From the NCBI GenBank assembly GCA_003645805.1, contig QNCL01000028.1, forward strand, positions 1-9,781: a stretch of DNA of 9,781 nt. Direction: 5' to 3'. Below are positions 1-6,295 of this stretch, in pieces; within the stretch, counting starts at the first letter, position 1, and each line of letters opens with the position of its first letter. The position numbers and the translations under genes are program-made. The notes below the pieces were generated by a model. That model was not told the DNA's origin, did not search any database, and saw nothing but the letters and a program-made list of their open reading frames with translations. Origin of the DNA: Candidatus Omnitrophota bacterium. Its GTDB lineage: Bacteria > Omnitrophota > 4484-213.

Positions 1-15
1 CTCTTATCTTGCTCT

Positions 16-44
16 ATTTTACCCTCTCTCTGTGCTTATGTCAA
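16..44 (-). promoter_or_regulatory. Sigma-70-type promoter firing leftward out of the window
   Basis: On the minus strand there is a perfect -35 box TTGACA (39-44), a 17-base spacer and a -10 box TAAAAT (16-21, 5 of 6 consensus). Transcription would start near position 9 and run off the left edge, so the gene it serves is not visible. It lies 13 bases beyond the palindromic repeat at 58-78. The spacing and boxes are seen directly; activity is inferred. Confidence 0.6.
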
Positions 45-46
45 AT

Positions 47-79
47 TATAAGTCCGATTTCCACCCCAGGGGTGGAAAC
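47..79. repeat. Palindromic repeat, copy 1
   Basis: A perfect inverted repeat at 58-78 has arms TTTCCACCCC and GGGGTGGAAA around a single A. With its flank TATAAGTCCGA on the left and a C on the right, this unit recurs at 3897-3932, where three extra C bases are the only difference. It lies at the broken end of the gltB remnant, four bases past the last recognisable gltB codon, and 13 bases upstream of a leftward promoter. No T-run follows the hairpin on either strand, so it is not an ordinary intrinsic terminator. It could be a REP/MITE-type repeat or a protein-binding operator. Confidence 0.85.
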
Positions 80-82
80 AAA

Positions 83-585
83 CTTCTCCGGGTTTTTGCC
101 CCTTGAGCAATCTTTATCTGAATCTCATCAGCATTTATTGGAATTAATCTATGGGTACCTCACGCCATCCTAAAAGATGCTGTTTCTCCTGAGCAATAAA
201 CCTATCAAAAAACCTCCTTGCAAAACCTTCTTTCTTTTCTATCAGGAGGTAGAAATACCAATCCTGTCCCATATTCTCCTTCTGAGGGAAGAGAGATTCT
301 GCCTCGGCAAACCCGAGCAAAAAAACGATGAGGAAGTTGAAGAAGAACACCCGCTCCATCTCCTGTCTTTGGATCTGCACCTGTTGCTCCACGATGGGAT
401 AAACGTCTTAAGACCTCCAGGGCTTGCTGAAGAATTTTGTGCGATTTCTTTCCCTTGATATGGCAAACAAAACCGACCCCGCAACTTGCATACTCAAAGT
501 TAGGGTCGTATAAACTATGCTTTCTTAAAAACTCCTTATCCTCCACCTTTTTTGTTAATCTAATCTTATTCCTTGCTGTGGTCAC
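83..585 (-). pseudogene. gltB: Glutamate synthase large subunit remnant (gltB, decayed)
   Basis: Intact GltB (about 1500 residues) transfers the glutamine amide to 2-oxoglutarate. This fragment begins with GTG at 585, four bases after the nadE stop, and encodes the start of the class II glutaminase domain. CGVGF carries the nucleophilic Cys (residue 35, after a propeptide), followed by HRGATGADPKTGDGAG. The frame then breaks at a run of six T (codons GTT TTT TGA); dropping one T restores CKEVFDRFIAQEKQHLLGWREVPID-type sequence down to a TAA at 144-146. The next bases, 147 to about 83 in another frame, read INADEIQIKIAQGAK, a stretch belonging to the FMN domain some 800 residues further on in normal GltB. 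It also needs one A removed from a run of five to continue as PGE. Homology ends at the palindrome. The gene is dead unless the assembly is badly wrong. Whether another gltB exists elsewhere cannot be seen. Confidence 0.88.
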
Positions 586-588
586 TTC

Positions 589-2280
589 TTAAGGAATAAA
601 CTTATTGGTGATGGGAAATCTTCTATCTTTTCCAAAGGCACGCGCACTGATCTTGATTCCTGGAGGAGATTGACGACGTTTATATTCGTTTCTATCCACC
701 AACTGCACTATCCTTTTTACTGTTCTTGCATCGATCTCCTGAGCAATCTCCTCCACCCTTCTTTCTTCTTCAATATAGGCTTTTAGTATACGGTCTAAAA
801 CAGGATAAGGAGGGAGATAATCCTCATCCTTTTGATTCTCCTTCAACTCTGCACTCGGAGGTCTCTCAAAGATGGTTTTAGGGATTAATTCCTTTTTCTC
901 TCTTGCATTTCTCCAGTGGGCGAGAGTATATACCAATGTCTTGGGCACATCTTTTATCAACGCAAACCCTCCTGCAGTGTCTCCATACAAGGTGCAGTAT
1001 CCTACTGAGGTCTCGCTTTTATTTCCCGTGGTAAGCACAAGCCAGCCGAATTTATTAGAAAAAGCCATAAGAATATTCCCTCTGATCCTCGCCTGCAAGT
1101 TCTCTTCTGTAATATCAGGCTTTAATCCTCTGAATTCCTTTTTTAAAGCGGAAAGATAACTCTGGAATATTTCGTCGATAGAAACAACAATATACCTAAT
1201 TCCTAAATTCTTTGCCAACCTCTCAGCATCTCTCTGCGTCTCCCGGGAAGAATAACGAGAAGGCATCGAGATACCAATCACATTTCTTCTTCCGATAGCA
1301 TCACAAGCAATTACTGCACTCAGAGAAGAATCTATCCCCCCGCTTAAACCGATAACTGCTTGTCTAAAGTTATTCTTCTTTATGTAATCCCGTGTGCCCA
1401 AAACCAAGGCTCGGTAAATCTCCTCAGTTTCCTCCAGGCGCTGGATTCTTCTCCTGGGCAAAGGAGGCTTTCTTTTTCTTGAAAGACTTTCTAACCTCAC
1501 TACCTCCTCTATGGATGAGGAACGAGGAGTGAAAGGGATTTCTGCTATCAAGAGATCCTCCTCGAATTGAGGGCTTATAGCCACTCTTTCTCCTGTTGGT
1601 CCAATTACCATACTTCCCCCATCAAAGACAATCTCATCTTGACCTCCTACCAAGTTTACATAGCAAACATAAGCCCCTGTCTCTTTTGCGCGCCCTGTAA
1701 GCATTTGCTCTCTTTCTCCTGCTTTTCCTGCATAGTAGGGAGAAGCGGAAAGATTGAAGATAATCTGCGCACCCTTTTGCGCTTCTTGACTTACCAGCCC
1801 TTTCTCTTTCCAAATATCCTCACAGATATTCACTGCAAACCTGATTCCTTCTATCTCAAATACAACCCTCTCCTTACCAGGCTCAAAATATCTCTTTTCA
1901 TCAAAGACACCATAATTTGGCAACTTTATCTTACGATAAATCCCTTTGAGTTCCTTATTCTGAACTATAGCCGCAGCATTATATAATCTCCCTTTGTTAT
2001 CTCTGTCTACAAATCCTATAATTGCTACAATCCCCTTACTCTCCTGAAGGAGAGAGAATAAATTCCTCAGAATCTCATCCACAAAATCCCTTCGAAGTAG
2101 TAAATCCTCGGGAGGATACCCGCATACTGCAAGTTCAGGAAAAGCAACAATATCCACTCCCTGCTCTTTTGCTTGGTTAATATACTGAACAATCTTCCTT
2201 CTATTACCTTTTATGTCTCCCACGGTAGCATTCATCTGCACCAATCCTATCCTGAGTAGATTGAGATCTGAACACCGCAT
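589..2280 (-). CDS. nadE: Glutamine-dependent NAD+ synthetase
   Basis: This cytoplasmic enzyme converts deamido-NAD+ to NAD+ using ATP and ammonia released from glutamine. The N-terminal half is a nitrilase-fold glutaminase with the expected triad: Glu49 in FPELAVCGYPPEDLL, Lys117 just before LPNYGVFDEKRYF and Cys153 in NICEDIW. The C-terminal half is the synthetase, with the PP-loop SGGIDSS at 313-319 and the conserved TTGNKSE and YGDTAGGFA stretches. The length, 563 residues from the ATG at 2280, fits the two-domain family. The frame is open to a TTG at 2334 (581 residues), but that start has no ribosome site and adds 18 residues unlike the family; the ATG has GGAAAG close in front. It lies downstream of glnA with a 197-base gap and four bases ahead of the gltB remnant. 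Its product pathway depends on glutamine made by the neighbour. The function is firm; the start is less so. Confidence 0.95.
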   Translation of the reverse strand: MRCSDLNLLRIGLVQMNATVGDIKGNRRKIVQYINQAKEQGVDIVAFPELAVCGYPPEDLLLRRDFVDEILRNLFSLLQESKGIVAIIGFVDRDNKGRLYNAAAIVQNKELKGIYRKIKLPNYGVFDEKRYFEPGKERVVFEIEGIRFAVNICEDIWKEKGLVSQEAQKGAQIIFNLSASPYYAGKAGEREQMLTGRAKETGAYVCYVNLVGGQDEIVFDGGSMVIGPTGERVAISPQFEEDLLIAEIPFTPRSSSIEEVVRLESLSRKRKPPLPRRRIQRLEETEEIYRALVLGTRDYIKKNNFRQAVIGLSGGIDSSLSAVIACDAIGRRNVIGISMPSRYSSRETQRDAERLAKNLGIRYIVVSIDEIFQSYLSALKKEFRGLKPDITEENLQARIRGNILMAFSNKFGWLVLTTGNKSETSVGYCTLYGDTAGGFALIKDVPKTLVYTLAHWRNAREKKELIPKTIFERPPSAELKENQKDEDYLPPYPVLDRILKAYIEEERRVEEIAQEIDARTVKRIVQLVDRNEYKRRQSPPGIKISARAFGKDRRFPITNKFIP

Positions 2281-2428
2281 CTTTCCAAATAAAGCTTTGA
2301 GGGAAGGCTTATCTCCTTCAACGCCCTCTTTCAAGTTTGTTCACATACATCCCCATATCTGGAGTGAAAAAACTAAGGGAAGGAATAGGATAAGGGAAGT
2401 TTAGCCTCTTTCATAGGCATCGGAGGTA

Positions 2429-2458
2429 TATATATCATCCCAAACAAATTATATTCAA
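2429..2458 (-). promoter_or_regulatory. Possible weak promoter for nadE
   Basis: In the 197-base glnA-nadE gap the minus strand has TTGAAT (2453-2458), 18 bases, then TATATA (2429-2434). Both boxes are imperfect and the region is AT-rich, so this may be chance. The gap also holds a pyrimidine-rich stretch with CTTCCCTTA twice, and a 12-codon open frame (MGMYVNKLERGR) ending shortly before nadE. No terminator hairpin for glnA was found, so read-through from glnA is equally possible. Confidence 0.25.
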
Positions 2459-2477
2459 CCGCACAAACTAACTATCC

Positions 2478-3824
2478 TTAAAGAATAGGAAGGAGATTCT
2501 CTAACTCGTATCTGGTAACCTGAACCCTGTATTCCTCCCACTCTCTTTTCTTTAGTTCAATAAAGCGAGTGAACACATGCTTTCCTAACGCCTTGTAAAT
2601 AAATTCGCTCTCCTCAGCAATCTGCACCGCCTCTCCTAAACTACTGGGCAAAGACTTCACTCCGAACTTCTTTCTTTCTTCATCGGTAAGATGATAAAGA
2701 TTCTTCTCTATTGGCTCAGAAAGTTCATATCCCTTCTCTATTCCCTCCAATCCTGCCTGAAGCATAACGGCAAAGGTAAGATAGGGATTGCAAGCAGGGT
2801 CAGGACATCTGAGTTCAGCCCGTGTTGCTTGTTCTTTTCCAGGATGGTAAACAGGCACACGGATAAGGGCGGAGCGATTTCTTCTTGACCAGGCAATATA
2901 TACCGGGGCTTCATAGCCAGGCACAAGCCTCTTATAGGAATTTACCCACTGAGCAAATATCGCGCTCATCTCTTTAGCATGCTTTAGTTGTCCGGCAATA
3001 AACCTTTTTGCTGTCTCAGAGAGATAGTATTTATCCGTCTGGGAAAAGAAGACATTCTCGTCCTTCTTAAAAAGAGATTGATGGGTATGCATCCCGCTTC
3101 CATTCTCTCCAAATAGAGGTTTGGGCATAAATGTTGCATATACTCCATACTTCTGAGCAACCTCCTTTACCACTACTCGATAGGTCATTACATAATCAGC
3201 CATATCCAGCGCATCTGCATACTTCATATCGATCTCATGCTGACTAGGACCTACCTCATGATGAGAATACTCTACTGGAATCCCCATGGCTTCTAAAGCA
3301 AAGATGGTATCCCGCCGCAGGTCACTACCTACATCCAGAGTGGTCAGATCAAAATACCCTCCTTTGTCCAGTATCTCCGTTGCTGAATCACTCTTGAAAT
3401 AATAGTATTCCAGTTCAGGACCAAGATAATAGTGGTCAAAGCCCATCTTTTTCATCCTCTGCAGGGCTCTCTTTAGAACATAGCGCGGATCTCCTTCATA
3501 AGGTCGACGCTCAGGAGTAAGGATATCACAGACCATTCGCGCTACCTTCTTCTCCTGGGGTCTCCAAGGAAGGATCCGGAAGGTAGAGGGATCGGGCATT
3601 GCGATCATATCGCTTTCTTCTATAGACTGATAACCGGTAATAGAAGAACCGTCAAAGCCCATTCCATTCTCTAACGCTTCCTCTAACTCTGCGCTGGTAA
3701 TAGCAAAACTCTTGATCTGCCCCAAGATGTCTGTAAACCAGAGTCGAATAAACTTGACATCCTCCTCTTTCACTATTCTCAGTATCTCCTCCTTGCTTAT
3801 TTCCCTTCCTGTGTTCCTGTTCAT
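2478..3824 (-). CDS. glnA: Glutamine synthetase, type I (alpha-like)
   Basis: This enzyme makes glutamine from glutamate, ammonia and ATP in a cytoplasmic dodecamer and is the entry point of nitrogen into the cell. All signature stretches are present: FDGSSI (57-62), the ATP/metal motif KPLFGENGSGMHTHQS (235-250), KRLVPGYEAPVY (298-309), and ELRCPDPACNPYLT (337-350). At 448 residues without the ~25-residue beta insertion it matches the GSI-alpha group, which is usually controlled by feedback and not by adenylylation. The Arg that mediates glutamine feedback in Bacillus subtilis (GSSIEGFVRIEE) is replaced here (GSSITGYQSIEE), so regulation may differ. The NLYHLTDEE Tyr region exists, but alpha enzymes share it and it does not prove adenylylation. 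The ATG at 3824 follows a strong ribosome site GGGGGTG and a near-consensus promoter. A palindromic repeat lies upstream, and nadE is downstream. Confidence 0.97.
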   Translation of the reverse strand: MNRNTGREISKEEILRIVKEEDVKFIRLWFTDILGQIKSFAITSAELEEALENGMGFDGSSITGYQSIEESDMIAMPDPSTFRILPWRPQEKKVARMVCDILTPERRPYEGDPRYVLKRALQRMKKMGFDHYYLGPELEYYYFKSDSATEILDKGGYFDLTTLDVGSDLRRDTIFALEAMGIPVEYSHHEVGPSQHEIDMKYADALDMADYVMTYRVVVKEVAQKYGVYATFMPKPLFGENGSGMHTHQSLFKKDENVFFSQTDKYYLSETAKRFIAGQLKHAKEMSAIFAQWVNSYKRLVPGYEAPVYIAWSRRNRSALIRVPVYHPGKEQATRAELRCPDPACNPYLTFAVMLQAGLEGIEKGYELSEPIEKNLYHLTDEERKKFGVKSLPSSLGEAVQIAEESEFIYKALGKHVFTRFIELKKREWEEYRVQVTRYELENLLPIL

Positions 3825-3858
3825 TTTTCACCCCCTTTTAACTAAAAATCACCTGTTA

Positions 3859-3887
3859 ATTATACTCTATTTTTAAAATCATTGCAA
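3859..3887 (-). promoter_or_regulatory. glnA promoter
   Basis: Reading the minus strand: TTGCAA (3882-3887), a 17-base spacer, then a perfect TATAAT (3859-3864). The predicted start of transcription is near 3852, giving a leader of about 28 bases to the glnA ATG that contains the GGGGGTG ribosome site. The palindrome at 3911-3931 would sit roughly 60-80 bases upstream of that start, a place where an activator could bind. No sigma-54 (GG-N10-GC) promoter was recognised here. Confidence 0.7.
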
Positions 3888-3896
3888 ACTTTCATG

Positions 3897-3932
3897 TATA
3901 AGTCCCCCGATTTCCACCCCAGGGGTGGAAAC
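3897..3932. repeat. Palindromic repeat, copy 2
   Basis: This has the same 21-bp perfect palindrome (3911-3931) and the same flank TATAAGTC..CGA as copy 1, in the same orientation, with CCC added in the flank. It sits in the intergenic region between glnA and the membrane protein gene, between their divergent promoters. An extra GGTGGAAA follows at 3935-3942, 11 bases after the one in the palindrome arm. Two copies within 4 kb with matching flanks cannot be chance; whether they are mobile repeats or binding sites is not decided by the sequence. Confidence 0.85.
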
Positions 3933-3942
3933 TAGGTGGAAA
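3924..3942 (+). repeat. Direct repeat GGTGGAAA, 11-bp period
   Basis: GGTGGAAA occurs at 3924-3931 (right arm of the palindrome) and again at 3935-3942, exactly 11 bases apart, close to one helical turn. Copy 1 of the palindrome lacks this second half-site. It could extend a binding array toward the plus-strand promoter or be coincidental. Confidence 0.45.
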
Positions 3943-3965
3943 GTAGTAAAGAAAATTTGTTATTG

Positions 3966-3974
3966 TGGTATAAT
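3966..3974 (+). promoter_or_regulatory. Extended -10 promoter for the membrane protein gene
   Basis: TG at 3966-3967, one base, then TATAAT at 3969-3974 make a perfect extended -10 element. No convincing -35 box lies 17 bases upstream, which such promoters can do without. Transcription would begin near 3981. That leaves about 44 bases before the ATG at 4025 and almost none before the GTG at 3986, favouring the ATG as start. Confidence 0.55.
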
Positions 3975-4024
3975 AACCTAAAGAGGTGTTTTGCGAAAAC
4001 TTTAGGGTCGGTTCCTGCTCTATT

Positions 4025-6277
4025 ATGATAAAGAATAAACATTCTCTTCTTGTTGGGCTTTCATTACTTGTATTGGGATTCTCCGGGTTGATCGCCCAAA
4101 TACTACTTGTGCGGGAATTAACCGCCACCTTCTCGGGAAATGAACTCTCTCTAGGGATAATTCTGGGTAATTGGCTTCTGGGCACTGCTATGGGAAGCCT
4201 CTGGGCAAGAAGAGTAAACAGAAGGTCTGTTGCCCTGCTCATCTCCTTTCACCTTCTCCTTCCTCTTCTTCTCTATGTGCAAGTTTATCTTGCCCGCACT
4301 GCCAAATCCTTCCTTGGGTTTCCTTTCTATGAACTTCTAAGCCCTGGATCTATATTTCTCATCTCCTTCCTCGCCCTTATCCCCTATTCCTTTCTCTGCG
4401 GCTTTGGTTTTGTCTTTCTTTCCAAACTCTATGTCCAGAAAAAAGAGAAGAGGATCGGGAAAGCCTATCTCTTGGAAACAATAGGAGCAACAGGGGGAGG
4501 GCTTCTTTCTTATCTTCTGGTAAGATTCCTCGCTCCTTTTCAGATTTGTGCACTCTTAGGCATACTGAATACGGCAATGGCTTTCTCTATCGGTGCCCTT
4601 TGGCTAAAAAACCTCCTGCGAACTGCCTTTACCTTTATCCTTCTCCTCGCCCAGGTTCTCTTCCTGTTTACAGGAAGCAAAGCCTTGGAAAAAATCTCTG
4701 CCCAAAGGCAATGGAAGGGAAGACATCTGGTAGAGTATGAGCATTCCCTTTATGGAAATATCAGCGTAATCGAAGAGGAGGGAGAGTATAATATCTATGA
4801 GAATGGCGAACTATTCTTCAGCAGTGCAAATAAAGAAGCAGAGGAGGAAAATGTACATCTCTCTCTCCTCCAGCATCCTTTTCCTAAGAAAATCTTGTTT
4901 ATTGGGGGAGGGCTTGGCTATATTGAAGAGATTCTCAAGCATCCAATAGAAAAGGTTGATTATGTGCAATTAGACCCTCAACTCATTCAGATAAACAAAA
5001 ACTTCCTCTCTCCTTCTCAGAAGAGAACACTAACAAACTCCAAGGTAAACATCCATCTTACAGATGCCCGAGCGTTTATAAGAACTTCTATGGAGCGCTA
5101 TGATGTAGTAATCCTTAACCTCCCTGATCCTGTTAGCCTGCAGATAAATAGAGTGTATACAAAAGAATTCTTCCAAGAAGTAGGCAGGATCTTGAACAAA
5201 AGAGGTATATTTGTCCTGCATATCTTCTCCTCCTCTGTTTATCTCAACCCTCAACTAATAAGATATAACATCTCTGTTTACAATACACTCAAGGCTGTCT
5301 TTCCTTACACTCTTATTATTCCGGGGGAGAACCTTTACCTGTTTGCTTCTTTCTCTCCTATTCTCACTTATAAAATAAACACCTTAGAAAAGCGATGGGA
5401 AGAGAGAAGAATAGTGAATAAATATTTCACCCTTTATCACCTCTGGAACAAGATAGATTTACAAAAGATTGACTATGTAAAGAGGTCGCTGAAAAGGATA
5501 AAGAGTATTCCTCTTAACATGGACTTCCACCCTGTTTCTTTCTACTACTATCTGATTGTGCACAATTCCTTTTTCTACCCTTCACATACATACCTTTTGG
5601 AAAAACTCTCTACAATCAAAATGACCCACATCCTTCTCTTTTCTCTTCTCCTCCTCTTTTTCCTTCAACTGAGAAAAACAGGTATCAGTCAGGCAAGTAA
5701 ACTGTGCATCTTTACCAGCGGATTTGCTGGTCTATCTCTTGAGACAGTAATCCTGCTGTGTTTTCAGATTATCTACGGGTATATCTATAGCCAAATAGGA
5801 ATGATTATCGCTTGTTTTATGGCTGGTTTAGGAATGGGAAGTTATCTATCAAGCAAGAGATTGGCTTCGAGAAAGTTCTGTGCGCAAAGAGCCTTATCCA
5901 AATTAGAGTTGAGTATCTCTGCCTACGCTCTACTTCTGCCTTTTATCTTCTCTTCTCTGTCTAAACCAGAAGTAGGAAAAGGGGTAGGACTTTTTTTCTT
6001 TCTCTCGGGAGTAATAGGAACTTGCGTAGGAGCAGAATATCCTTTGGCTAATCATCTGCTCTTGAAGGAAAAGGATGTGGGTGGAAAAGTAGAAAAAGCC
6101 GTGGGAACTGTCTATAGCGCAGATCTGTTGGGAGGGTTATCAGGAGCAATACTTACTTCTCTCTTTCTTATCCCTCTACTGGGCATCTTCTCCACTTGCA
6201 CAATTGTAGCGATGTCTAACCTAATGACTCTGATTTTGATAAGCCAAGCCTCTTCCTATGATCAACCTTTCTGCTAA
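4025..6277 (+). CDS. Membrane protein with spermidine-synthase-like domain
   Basis: This 750-residue protein has about seven N-terminal membrane helices (residues 7-216), a cytosolic spermidine-synthase-fold domain (about 225-460) and about seven more helices (535-745). The central domain shows the SAM-type motif ILFIGGGLGYIEE (GGG at 294-296), the acidic residue ending strand 2 (D317, VDYVQLD), LTDARAFI (D347) and DVVILNLPDP (365-369). In true spermidine synthases the last motif reads like DSTDP, with a catalytic Asp where this has Asn365, and the first reads GGGDGG. Polyamine synthesis is therefore doubtful and the substrate is unknown. The two membrane halves look like copies: GFSGL...MGS and GFAGL...MGS have identical 38-residue spacing. 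The frame is also open to a GTG at 3986, but that lies almost at the predicted transcript start. The ribosome site is weak (AGGG, 17 bases off). It is a single-gene unit, divergent from glnA and convergent with the next gene. The family is sure, the reaction is not. Confidence 0.85.
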   Translation: MIKNKHSLLVGLSLLVLGFSGLIAQILLVRELTATFSGNELSLGIILGNWLLGTAMGSLWARRVNRRSVALLISFHLLLPLLLYVQVYLARTAKSFLGFPFYELLSPGSIFLISFLALIPYSFLCGFGFVFLSKLYVQKKEKRIGKAYLLETIGATGGGLLSYLLVRFLAPFQICALLGILNTAMAFSIGALWLKNLLRTAFTFILLLAQVLFLFTGSKALEKISAQRQWKGRHLVEYEHSLYGNISVIEEEGEYNIYENGELFFSSANKEAEEENVHLSLLQHPFPKKILFIGGGLGYIEEILKHPIEKVDYVQLDPQLIQINKNFLSPSQKRTLTNSKVNIHLTDARAFIRTSMERYDVVILNLPDPVSLQINRVYTKEFFQEVGRILNKRGIFVLHIFSSSVYLNPQLIRYNISVYNTLKAVFPYTLIIPGENLYLFASFSPILTYKINTLEKRWEERRIVNKYFTLYHLWNKIDLQKIDYVKRSLKRIKSIPLNMDFHPVSFYYYLIVHNSFFYPSHTYLLEKLSTIKMTHILLFSLLLLFFLQLRKTGISQASKLCIFTSGFAGLSLETVILLCFQIIYGYIYSQIGMIIACFMAGLGMGSYLSSKRLASRKFCAQRALSKLELSISAYALLLPFIFSSLSKPEVGKGVGLFFFLSGVIGTCVGAEYPLANHLLLKEKDVGGKVEKAVGTVYSADLLGGLSGAILTSLFLIPLLGIFSTCTIVAMSNLMTLILISQASSYDQPFC

Positions 6278-6295
6278 ACCTCTAACTTCTGCTGA

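Noticed and set aside
58..78. Palindrome as an ordinary intrinsic terminator
   Set aside because: The stem is GC-rich, but no T-run follows on either strand in either copy, and both copies lie upstream of promoters rather than directly after intact genes.
177..458. Plus-strand open frame of 93 codons over the gltB remnant
   Set aside because: It is the antisense shadow of clear glutaminase-domain coding sequence.
1567..1986. Plus-strand open frame of 139 codons inside nadE
   Set aside because: It is fully antisense to a conserved enzyme, with low-complexity Ser/Leu/Phe-rich product and no family resemblance.
2281..2334. 18-codon N-terminal extension of nadE from a TTG start at 2334
   Set aside because: There is no ribosome site before the TTG, the added residues do not resemble the start of the family, and an ATG at 2280 lies close to the usual beginning of the nitrilase domain.
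2687..2715. Adenylylation site in glutamine synthetase
   Set aside because: The NLYHLTDEE segment has the Tyr, but alpha-type enzymes that are not adenylylated carry similar sequence, and no glnE is visible.
3986..4024. GTG start for the membrane protein at 3986
   Set aside because: It would lie about five bases after the predicted transcription start with no room for a ribosome site; the ATG at 4025 begins just before the first membrane helix, preceded by a basic segment.
3892..4242. Minus-strand open frame of 116 codons across the glnA upstream region
   Set aside because: It covers the palindrome, both divergent promoters and the start of the membrane protein gene, and its product has no recognisable domain. 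It is a chance frame.
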